From: Burkholderiaceae bacterium
GTDB lineage: Bacteria > Pseudomonadota > Gammaproteobacteria > Burkholderiales > Burkholderiaceae
Reading direction: 5' to 3'
Length of the DNA stretch: 6,161 nucleotides
Assembly (NCBI GenBank): GCA_947470165.1
Contig: CANISN010000107.1
Span: 1-6,161 of the forward strand
Position numbers and translations under genes: made by a program. Below are positions 1 through 6,161 of this stretch, in pieces (positions within the stretch are counted from its first letter, which is position 1; each line of letters opens with the position of its first letter). The notes under the pieces are model-generated. The model was not told where the DNA came from. It ran no database searches and saw only the letters and a list, made by a program, of their open reading frames with translations.

Positions 1-914
1 ACCGCATCCATCTCAGCCACTTCTGGGATCTCGATGCCCTCAACCCTTAAACCTGCAGCCCTTAGGCGTTCAAGCGCCTGCTCAAATGTTTGCTTGGATT
101 CTGAATCGCAATGATCAAAGATATGGTGGCTGGGAAGCCCAAATTTCAGCGATTTGGCAGGAATATCAATTCCCGAAATTGAAGGATTACGAACAAACGG
201 TAAGTTTGACACAACCCAATGCGCGTCGGCGACAGTCTTAGTAAACAACCCTAAACTATCAAGGCCGGGGCTCATAGGAAACACACCTGCTGTGGGCCAA
301 TACTCCGGGCTTGCTTTAAAACCAACCACTCCCACAAACGCGGCTGGCTGGCGCACCGAACCCCCCGTATCAGATCCTAAGGAGAACGCACACATTCCAG
401 CAGCCATACTTACCGCCGAGCCATGACTAGACCCACCCGTCATCCGCTTTATTTGTAAATCACAGGGATTCCAAGGTAATGGGTGCGTTAAGTTAAAACC
501 ACCCATCGCAAACTCTGTTGTTCGGGTTTTGCCCAAAATGATGCAACCAGCCTGACGCAGCGACGTAATAATCGGACCTTCATCACACGGTGCTATTTTT
601 TGGACATCAAGCCGAGAACCAGCTGTCATGGTCAAACCATTCACCTGATACAAGTCTTTCACCAAAATTGGCAGCCCAGCTAAGGGTCCCGGATCCTGTC
701 CAGCATGCAATAAGGAATCGATGCTCTTTGCAGCCGCCAAGGCACGAGCATCGTCTAACACTGAGATGGCATCAATCTTTGGATTTAGCTGGCGAATACG
801 CTCGAGATAAGTCTCAACAACGGACAAAGCAGATAAAGTACCCGATCTAAGTTCCGCCGCGTATTGAGCGAAACTCCTGGTTGCCATAGGGTCTGCAGGT
901 AAATGTGTACTCAT
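1..914 (-). CDS. Amidase-signature family hydrolase (3' end beyond the window)
   Basis: Reading leftward from the ATG at 914-912 gives 304 uninterrupted codons and no stop before the edge. About two thirds of a typical 450-480 residue amidase is present. The amidase-signature core is intact: a lysine in LVKD (Lys86), the glycine/serine stretch TGGSSHGSAV (159-168), and GSDTGGSVRQPAAF (180-193). By family alignment these give a Ser-cisSer-Lys triad of Ser186 (nucleophile), Ser162 and Lys86; the 24-residue spacing between the serines matches known members. Such enzymes hydrolyse carboxamides. There is no signal peptide, so it should be cytoplasmic. The start overlaps the ATPase stop as ATGA, and GGTGA lies a few bases upstream, whereas Met10 has no such site. 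A GatA subunit is an alternative, because the core resembles GatA, but gatB/gatC are not seen and the transporter context argues for a catabolic amidase. The substrate is unknown. Confidence 0.93.
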   Translation of the reverse strand, partial: MSTHLPADPMATRSFAQYAAELRSGTLSALSVVETYLERIRQLNPKIDAISVLDDARALAAAKSIDSLLHAGQDPGPLAGLPILVKDLYQVNGLTMTAGSRLDVQKIAPCDEGPIITSLRQAGCIILGKTRTTEFAMGGFNLTHPLPWNPCDLQIKRMTGGSSHGSAVSMAAGMCAFSLGSDTGGSVRQPAAFVGVVGFKASPEYWPTAGVFPMSPGLDSLGLFTKTVADAHWVVSNLPFVRNPSISGIDIPAKSLKFGLPSHHIFDHCDSESKQTFEQALERLRAAGLRVEGIEIPEVAEMDA

Positions 915-2545
915 TGCGTCACCAACTGATGCTCTAACCAGTATGCACGACCCGGAATTGCGCCTAATAGCTGCTGAGTATAAGGGTGTTGCGGCGATTC
1001 AAATATTGTTTTTGTAGCTCCGTATTCCATGATCTCACCTTTGCTCATCACCATAACTGAATCACAAATTTGAGCTGCCACTCTTAAATCATGCGTAATA
1101 AATAATAGCGTCAGCTTAAATTCATCACGAATGTCCTTTAAAAGTCCTAATACCTGCGCCTGTACCGAAACATCAAGAGCGGATACAGCTTCATCTGCTA
1201 TTAGCAATCTCGGCCGGAGCGCCAATGCCCTTGCAATGCCGATACGCTGCCGCTGACCACCAGAGAATTCATGAGGTAATCTATCTGCAGATTTTTTGTC
1301 AAGCCCAACGATCTGAAGTAACTCAAACATTCTTTGAATTGCTACCTCTCTGTTCTCACCATGTAAAATTGGACCCTCGGTAATTATTGATCCAATTTTT
1401 TGTCGAGGGTCGAGAGAACTATAGGGATCTTGAAAAACGAGCTGAACATTTCTCCGAAACTTCCGTAATGACTCGCCCTTGGCTTGAAGAAAGTCTTCGC
1501 CTAAGATAAAAATCTTCCCATCATCAGCATCGACTAGTCGAGCGATGCACTTAGCGAGAGTTGACTTTCCAGAGCCAGACTCGCCCACCACACCAAGGGT
1601 CTCTCCCTCTTTTAATTCAAAACTAATTTGTGATAGAGCTCGTACTTCACGTGTCACGCCTTTGAAGATACCATGCCTTGTATTAAAAACTTTTGATAAA
1701 TTTCTGACATCGAGTACTATCTGACTTGATGACGAAAGAGCTCGGGACTTCGCCGGAAGAATGCTCGGCACGGCGCCTAGTAACTTCTTTGTATAAGGAT
1801 GCTGGGGTGAGGTCAACAAGTTTTTAGCATAATTAATCTCCACCAACTTACCTGATTCCATAACTGCAATACGATCTGCAATCTCTGCAACCACACCAAA
1901 GTCATGAGTTATGAACACTATGGCTGTATGGTGCTTATTTTGTAACTCCTTGATCAGTTTAAGAATCTGCGCTTGCGTAGTTACATCTAACGCAGTGGTC
2001 GGCTCATCTGCAATCAGGCATTGTGGCTCGAGAATCAAAGCCATTGCAATCATGGCGCGTTGGCGCTGCCCCCCCGACAGCTGGTGAGGATAAGCATGAA
2101 AGATTTGCTCAGGATTTGGCAGATGAACATCAGAAAGTATCTGGATTGCTTTCTGAAAAGCCTGCTTCTGCATCTCAGGGCGATGAACTTCAATCACTTC
2201 AACAATCTGTTTGCCAATTGTTAATAGTGGATTAAGTGCAGTCATTGGCTCTTGAAAAATCATCGCTACTTTGTTACCACGTATTGTGCGAAGCTTTTCT
2301 GCCGACATGGACAATACATCTTCTCCATCAAGCAGAATCTCGCCTTTACTGGCGAAAACATGCTTAGATGGAAATAGCCCCATGAGGGCCCGAGCAAGAA
2401 CCGATTTACCAGAGCCTGACTCTCCGACGATGCAAAGAATCTCATCCGGATAGAGTTCAAAATTTATACCTGTTACAGCAGTTTTCCTATCTCCCCACGT
2501 CGGTAAATCAATAGTCAAATCTTTTATTTTATAAAGTGGATGCAT
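911..2545 (-). CDS. Fused dual-domain ABC transporter ATPase (DppD-DppF type, peptide/opine/nickel family)
   Basis: The 544-residue protein has two full ABC ATPase domains in one chain, about twice the length of a single DppD or DppF. Domain 1 has Walker A GESGSGKS (41-48), Q-loop Gln98, signature LSGGQ (156-160), Walker B CLIADE (176-181) and H-loop His214. Domain 2 has Walker A (321-328), Gln372, FSGGQ (427-431), Walker B LLIADE (447-452) and His485. Each half ends in the oligopeptide-transporter C-terminal motif SPQHPYT (246-252, 517-523), joined by a serine-rich linker near 262-278. After the second Walker B the usual proline is Ala453 (DEAVSALD), a tolerated variant. Both ATP sites therefore look competent. 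It would sit on the cytoplasmic face and energise the two permeases. The start is 24 nt after the upstream permease stop and has no clear Shine-Dalgarno sequence. GsiA and YejF share this fused layout, but I cannot assign orthology. Confidence 0.96.
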   Translation of the reverse strand: MHPLYKIKDLTIDLPTWGDRKTAVTGINFELYPDEILCIVGESGSGKSVLARALMGLFPSKHVFASKGEILLDGEDVLSMSAEKLRTIRGNKVAMIFQEPMTALNPLLTIGKQIVEVIEVHRPEMQKQAFQKAIQILSDVHLPNPEQIFHAYPHQLSGGQRQRAMIAMALILEPQCLIADEPTTALDVTTQAQILKLIKELQNKHHTAIVFITHDFGVVAEIADRIAVMESGKLVEINYAKNLLTSPQHPYTKKLLGAVPSILPAKSRALSSSSQIVLDVRNLSKVFNTRHGIFKGVTREVRALSQISFELKEGETLGVVGESGSGKSTLAKCIARLVDADDGKIFILGEDFLQAKGESLRKFRRNVQLVFQDPYSSLDPRQKIGSIITEGPILHGENREVAIQRMFELLQIVGLDKKSADRLPHEFSGGQRQRIGIARALALRPRLLIADEAVSALDVSVQAQVLGLLKDIRDEFKLTLLFITHDLRVAAQICDSVMVMSKGEIMEYGATKTIFESPQHPYTQQLLGAIPGRAYWLEHQLVTQ

Positions 2546-2569
2546 GACCGGAGATCGTTTCTGAGAAAT

Positions 2570-3397
2570 CTAGATATTTTTGAGTCGTGGATTAAGCGCA
2601 TCATTGAGACCTTCGCCCACCAAATTAATTGCCATAACTGTCAACAAAATAGCAATACCGGGCATTGCACATACCCACCAAGCAGTCCGCAGCACACTTC
2701 GCCCTGATCCAATAATGAAACCCCAACTCATGACGTTGGGGTCAGTAAGTCCCAGAAACGATAAGCCAGATTCAATAAGAATCGCGGTAGCGACCATTAA
2801 CGAGCCAGTAACAATAATTGGGGATAGTGTATTTGGCAAAACATGCTTAAAAATAATTTGCCAATGCCCCATACCCATAACGATACAAGCTTGGACAAAT
2901 TCTCGATTACGAATTGAAAGGAATTCGCTTCTTACAAGTCGGGCCATGGGCGGCCATGACACCACAGCAATCGCAAAAATCACACTTCCTAGTGTTGGCT
3001 TAAGAATAGCAACCAAGAGGATTGCAAATAGGAAAAATGGAATGGTTTGAAAAATTTCTGTGATGCGCATCAACAAGGTATCGATCCATCCGCCGAAATA
3101 ACCTGCAGTACCCCCAATAGTTAGACCGAGGAAAATCGCTATAAGAGTCGATATCAGCCCTATCTGTAGTGTGACCCGAGCACCGTATAGCAGGCCCACC
3201 CCTAAATCACGGCCTAATTGATCTGTACCTAAAAGGTAGTCTGTAAGTGGTTCGAGAAAAGGCCTACCGACCATCTCAAATGGGCCCTGCGGATAGATTG
3301 CAGGTGCGAAAAACGCCGCCCCCATGACCAACACAAGGATTACAAGTCCAAACACAGCAGGGATATTTCGAGCAAATCGACGAAAAATATCCCTCAC
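2570..3397 (-). CDS. ABC transporter permease, DppC type
   Basis: This 275-residue inner-membrane protein has an N-terminal membrane segment (about 14-34), the family motif GTDQLGRD (57-64), and about five further hydrophobic spans. Other DppC/OppC hallmarks are ESGLSFLGLTDPNVMSWG (209-226) and NLVGEGLNDALNPR (258-271) at the C-terminus. The cytoplasmic coupling loop that docks on the ATPase is at about 166-189 and ends HVLPN. The usual EAA triplet there reads QAC (169-171), a mild deviation. The start is a GTG at 3397-3395 overlapping the stop of the upstream permease as GTGA. No in-frame ATG occurs before Met25, which lies inside the first membrane segment, so GTG is the sensible start. It should pair with the DppB-type permease to form the translocation channel. 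The protein ends with TAG. Confidence 0.95.
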   Translation of the reverse strand: MRDIFRRFARNIPAVFGLVILVLVMGAAFFAPAIYPQGPFEMVGRPFLEPLTDYLLGTDQLGRDLGVGLLYGARVTLQIGLISTLIAIFLGLTIGGTAGYFGGWIDTLLMRITEIFQTIPFFLFAILLVAILKPTLGSVIFAIAVVSWPPMARLVRSEFLSIRNREFVQACIVMGMGHWQIIFKHVLPNTLSPIIVTGSLMVATAILIESGLSFLGLTDPNVMSWGFIIGSGRSVLRTAWWVCAMPGIAILLTVMAINLVGEGLNDALNPRLKNI

Positions 3398-4374
3398 TTT
3401 AGTTCTATCCGTGGGTCGAGCGAGGCGTATAAGAGATCCACAGCGAGATTAACTAACACTACTAGGCATGCGGAAATAAAGAAAATTCCTAACAGAAGAT
3501 TAAGATCCCGTGCGAACAAAGACTCGTAAGCCAGCAAGCCCAAGCCCGGCCATGAAAAAACTGTCTCTACCACTACGGCTCCGCCAAGAAGTGCGCCCGC
3601 TTGGATCCCAGCCATCGTGAGAACTGGTAGACAAGCATTACGAAGTATATGTCCCCATAGCACTCGTTTTTCACCTAACCCCTTTGAACGCGCTGTAGTC
3701 ACATAATCCATTGTATTCTGCTCTATAACCGATGCGCGCATCAATCTTGTGTAGAGCGCTATATAAAATAGCGTGAGAGTGATTACTGGCAGAACCATAT
3801 GATGGGCAATATCAATAATACGAGCTAAACCGGTGTGAAAAGCCGCAATCTTTTCCATTCCACTAGTTGGAAACCATCCCAATTTCACCGAAAACAAAAC
3901 AATCAACATCAGTCCAGCCCAAAATACTGGGGTAGCGTAGGTTAGAACGACTACCGTAGATATAGTTTTGTCTTGCCATCTGTTCAGATACCGAGCGGCT
4001 ATTGCCCCCAACAAAATTCCCATCGACACCGAAATTAATAATACCGGGACCATTAGTAATAGCGTTGGCCCTAGACGTGAGAGAATTAGTTCAGATACAG
4101 GCTTGTTATGGCGAAACGAAAAACCAAGGTCGAAGGTAGCGACGTTGCTTACATAAGTCAAGAGCTGGACATAAATTGGCTGGTCAAGACCAAACTTACG
4201 TCGCAATTGATCCATGTACTCGGGGGTAGCTGACCCTGCCTCGCCCGCTAGCACATCTGCTGCATCACCGGGAGCAATCTGAATCAGCAGAAAATTAAGA
4301 ACAATAATGAAAAAAATAATCGGCACCGCCAATAAGAGACGGCGCCGGATGTATTGAAGTCTACTAACCACCAT
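3394..4374 (-). CDS. ABC transporter permease, DppB type
   Basis: This 326-residue inner-membrane protein is of normal DppB/OppB length. A first membrane segment (about 13-34) leads into APGDAADVLAGE, the usual family opening. A periplasmic stretch follows (about 38-98), containing RRKFGLDQPIYVQ and FDLGFSF. Five more hydrophobic spans lie at about 103-127, 139-161, 194-212, 250-272 and 292-316. The coupling loop (about 224-250) reads TARSKGLGEKRVLWGHILRN, the expected EAA-type motif. The segment VVVETVFSWPGLGLLAYES and the ending LDPRIEL are also characteristic. The ATG lies 27 nt after the binding-protein stop with only a weak AAGTGA upstream, so translation may depend on ribosomes from the preceding gene. 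It overlaps the next permease by 4 nt. Together the two permeases would carry the solute across the membrane. Confidence 0.96.
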   Translation of the reverse strand: MVVSRLQYIRRRLLLAVPIIFFIIVLNFLLIQIAPGDAADVLAGEAGSATPEYMDQLRRKFGLDQPIYVQLLTYVSNVATFDLGFSFRHNKPVSELILSRLGPTLLLMVPVLLISVSMGILLGAIAARYLNRWQDKTISTVVVLTYATPVFWAGLMLIVLFSVKLGWFPTSGMEKIAAFHTGLARIIDIAHHMVLPVITLTLFYIALYTRLMRASVIEQNTMDYVTTARSKGLGEKRVLWGHILRNACLPVLTMAGIQAGALLGGAVVVETVFSWPGLGLLAYESLFARDLNLLLGIFFISACLVVLVNLAVDLLYASLDPRIELK

Positions 4375-4401
4375 TAAGTCACTTAGTCAATTATGCAAAG
4401 A

Positions 4402-6039
4402 TTATTTTTGCAGCCAGGCTTGATCAAATGTGGAATAAAGACCTAAAGGACTCACTAAGAAATTCTGCACCTTCTTATTGTGTACAGTCACAAATTCAAG
4501 CTCATGCACAAAAACAATTGGGCTTGCATCCACGATACGTTTTTGTAGGTCGTGATAAATCTTAGCTCGATTCTTAGAGTTCGTTTCAACAGCCGCTTGG
4601 TTCATGAGGTTATCAGTTTCAGGAGTGCTCCAACGAGTACCATTTACAAAGACAGTACCCTGACGTATCGAGCCGGAGTGATAGAGTCGATGAACTCCAA
4701 TCACCGGGTCAGCTAGGGTTTGAATCCAGTTATTTGTTAACTGATAGTCGTAATTAGTGTAGACTCGGCGAAGCCATGCAGGAACATCTTCTTGGCGCAA
4801 AGTTACCTTGATTCCGATCTTGCCAAGCTGCTGGGCTACGTACTCACCAAAACGACGCCATTCTTCACCATAAGGGGTGATATCGTGGGTTATCTCGAAG
4901 CGAACACCTTCTGCTCCCCGCTTGTAACCTGCCTCATCTAGTAGCTTGTTTGCCATTTCGATGCCGTTTGTCACGTTGTAATTTTTAACATCGGCTGTGT
5001 AGAGCCCGTTTGCCTTGAAGTTAGAGTTAATCGGCCCAGTTGCAGGACGCCCGAACCCAAACCAAATATTATCAACCACGAATTTTCGATCAATTGCATA
5101 GGCTACAGCCTGACGTACTTTCACATCGTCAAAGGGCTTTGTTCGAGTGTTGAAATCTAACTCTACAATCGGCGACTGCATTTCATATCCGCTGGTAGTC
5201 ATACCAATATGGTTAAGCTTTTCCAAACGCCGAACGTCAACTGGTAGTACCGCATTAAACCCAGCAATATGTGCCTCCTGTGTTTCCAAAACAGCTGCAC
5301 GCGTTGAACCATCCGCAATAAATCGCGTAACAATACGGTCTAAATATGGACGTCCTTTTTTCCAATAGCTAGGATTCTTGTCGAATCTCATGAACTGGCC
5401 CTTTTGCCACTCCACAAACTTGAACGGCCCAGTACCAATTGGCAGGTCTGCATTAGGATGTTTGGTAACGTCTCCAGTCTCAAAAATGTGCTTGGGTAAC
5501 ATAGGCGACTCGTAACCTGACAGCGCCATCAGCATGTAAGGAGCTGGCTCTGACATTTTAAATACTGCCGTGTATTGATCTGGTGTATCTATTGCCTCTA
5601 GGGCGCGAAAGGTATTCATCCCCCTAGGATGAGATTTTTTAAGGACATCTAATACTGTGAACTTGACGTCGGCGCTGGTGAAGGGCTTACCATCGTGAAA
5701 CGTCACGTTCTCTTGAAGCTTAAAAGTAATCATTTTCCCATCAGGACTCACCTTCCAAGACTTTGCGAGCCCCGGTTGAGGGGTCAACTTAAAGTCGTAT
5801 TCCAACAAACCTTCGTAAACCTTTGTGGCGACTTGGCCCACCGGAGCAGCTGTACTCAAAAAAGAAGCAAGGGTTGGGGGTTCCGGCTGAACCACCATCA
5901 CTAAAGTTCCGCCTTGTTGCGGAGTAACTGTTGGGGAAGCTTTTGGTACTGCCTGAGCAGATACCTGTTGAGTCATTAGCATTACAAGTCCAAACGTAAA
6001 AACTAGTGACATAAATTTTTGAATTTTTTGAGCCAACAT
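4402..6039 (-). CDS. Periplasmic solute-binding protein, family 5 (peptide/opine/nickel ABC importer)
   Basis: This 545-residue protein has a Sec signal peptide: Lys5 and Lys8, a hydrophobic core at about 10-22, and a likely cut after VSA (28) or AQA (30). There is no lipobox cysteine, so it should be free in the periplasm. Family-5 hallmarks appear in order: GGTLVMVVQPEPPTL (43-57), VYEGLLEYD (74-82), LAKSWKVSPDGKMITFKL (91-108), VTFHDGKPFTSADVKFT (112-128), GTGPFKFVEW (202-211) and PFDDVKVRQAVAYAIDR (302-318). It delivers ligand to the permease pair and probably sets the specificity of the operon. Family members bind di- and oligopeptides, glutathione, nickel chelates, opines or sugars, and the sequence alone does not decide between them. 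The start at 6039 is supported by AAAGGGGAT six bases upstream. Starting at Met10 would remove the positively charged N-region. As the first gene, it has the strongest ribosome-binding site in the block. Confidence 0.95.
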   Translation of the reverse strand: MLAQKIQKFMSLVFTFGLVMLMTQQVSAQAVPKASPTVTPQQGGTLVMVVQPEPPTLASFLSTAAPVGQVATKVYEGLLEYDFKLTPQPGLAKSWKVSPDGKMITFKLQENVTFHDGKPFTSADVKFTVLDVLKKSHPRGMNTFRALEAIDTPDQYTAVFKMSEPAPYMLMALSGYESPMLPKHIFETGDVTKHPNADLPIGTGPFKFVEWQKGQFMRFDKNPSYWKKGRPYLDRIVTRFIADGSTRAAVLETQEAHIAGFNAVLPVDVRRLEKLNHIGMTTSGYEMQSPIVELDFNTRTKPFDDVKVRQAVAYAIDRKFVVDNIWFGFGRPATGPINSNFKANGLYTADVKNYNVTNGIEMANKLLDEAGYKRGAEGVRFEITHDITPYGEEWRRFGEYVAQQLGKIGIKVTLRQEDVPAWLRRVYTNYDYQLTNNWIQTLADPVIGVHRLYHSGSIRQGTVFVNGTRWSTPETDNLMNQAAVETNSKNRAKIYHDLQKRIVDASPIVFVHELEFVTVHNKKVQNFLVSPLGLYSTFDQAWLQK

Positions 6040-6045
6040 AGGTCT

Positions 6046-6054
6046 ATCCCCTTT
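6046..6054 (-). promoter_or_regulatory. Ribosome binding site of the binding-protein gene
   Basis: On the minus strand the sequence AAAGGGGAT lies 6 nt before the ATG at 6039. It is the only strong purine-rich Shine-Dalgarno-like sequence found before any gene of the block, and it fixes 6039 as the start rather than the internal Met10. Confidence 0.75.
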
Positions 6055-6056
6055 AA

Positions 6057-6086
6057 AAAATAGATTGGTGATTTATTCTATGTCAA
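6057..6086 (-). promoter_or_regulatory. Candidate sigma-70 promoter for the operon
   Basis: On the minus strand a perfect -35 hexamer TTGACA (6086-6081) is followed, after 18 nt, by TATTTT (6062-6057), a 4/6 match to the -10 consensus. A start about 7 nt downstream would fall close to or within the Shine-Dalgarno sequence, leaving a very short leader. Alternatively TAGAAT (6080-6075), a 5/6 match that directly abuts TTGACA, could be the -10. That would give a leader of about 30 nt that keeps the ribosome site, but I see no good -35 at proper spacing from it. The location before the first gene is right; the exact elements are uncertain. Confidence 0.4.
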
Positions 6087-6161
6087 CAATGGAATCACGT
6101 GTGAGTAAATTAGATAAATACTTATCCGAGAACGGATGATTCAGTTCGGGAAAGACTTGAA
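6087..6161. other. Upstream non-coding DNA with small inverted repeats
   Basis: No gene is recognisable here, though the last bases could belong to a neighbour outside the window. Two short perfect dyads are visible: TCAC-GT-GTGA (6095-6104), which lies 8 nt from the TTGACA box, and ATCCG-AGAA-CGGAT (6124-6137). A third, interrupted dyad GAAC-N10-GTTC (6130-6147) overlaps the second. Any could be a regulator binding site, and the ATCCG hairpin could also be the tail of an upstream terminator, but no run of T follows it on either strand. No known operator consensus was recognised. Confidence 0.3.

Noticed and set aside
154..850. Plus-strand open frames at 154-426 and 590-850
   Set aside because: Both are antisense to the amidase gene, whose minus-strand frame is open and carries the full catalytic motif set across this region.
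1..914. Possible GatA (Glu-tRNA amidotransferase subunit A)
   Set aside because: The signature core is GatA-like, but that is shared by the whole amidase family. It sits in a transporter operon with no gatC or gatB in view, so a catabolic amidase is more likely. Not fully excluded, because the 3' end and downstream genes are missing.
2266..2460. Minus-strand 64-codon frame within the ATPase gene
   Set aside because: It is an alternate frame over the Walker A region of the ATPase. The in-frame ATPase translation is intact here, so there is no sign of a frameshift or overlapping gene.
2580..3050. 156-codon plus-strand open frame opposite the DppC-type permease
   Set aside because: It lies entirely antisense to a well-supported permease whose codons explain the sequence. 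The translation shows no recognisable domain and has no ribosome site that I can see.
6124..6137. Rho-independent terminator of an upstream gene
   Set aside because: The stem is only 5 bp and no T-run follows it on either strand.
4402..6161. Nickel-specific (NikA-type) importer
   Set aside because: The family includes nickel importers, but nothing in the binding protein or neighbours (no urease, hydrogenase or NikR gene) points to nickel. The adjacent amidase favours an organic substrate.

Overview
The window holds one co-directional block of five genes on the minus strand. It encodes a complete family-5 (peptide/opine/nickel, Dpp/Opp-like) ABC importer followed by an amidase-signature hydrolase that runs off the left edge. 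In transcription order, right to left: a secreted solute-binding protein (6039-4402), a DppB-type permease (4374-3394), a DppC-type permease (3397-2570), a tandem fused ATPase carrying both nucleotide-binding domains (2545-911), and a 5'-complete, 3'-truncated amidase (914 to beyond base 1).

Genes are separated by 27 nt, a 4-nt overlap, 24 nt and a 4-nt overlap. No terminator-like hairpin or promoter-sized gap lies between them, so this reads as a single operon. The best promoter and ribosome-binding sequences sit just upstream of the binding protein, at about 6046-6086. The remaining upstream DNA, to base 6161, holds small inverted repeats but no recognisable gene.

Inferred working: the binding protein captures an oligopeptide- or amide-like solute in the periplasm and the permease pair forms the channel. 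The fused ATPase supplies both ATP sites. The amidase, translationally coupled to the ATPase, probably hydrolyses an amide bond in the imported compound. The exact substrate cannot be read from the sequence.

Organism: the binding protein has a Sec signal peptide without a lipobox cysteine, which points to a free periplasmic protein and hence a Gram-negative bacterium. Base composition is moderate rather than GC-rich. The protein style resembles what I recall from beta-proteobacteria (Burkholderiales), possibly a moderate-GC freshwater type, but that placement is tentative. I see no mobile element, tRNA, rRNA, CRISPR array or clearly novel system. The window looks like an ordinary nutrient-uptake operon, and the most interesting point is the dedicated amidase attached to the transporter.
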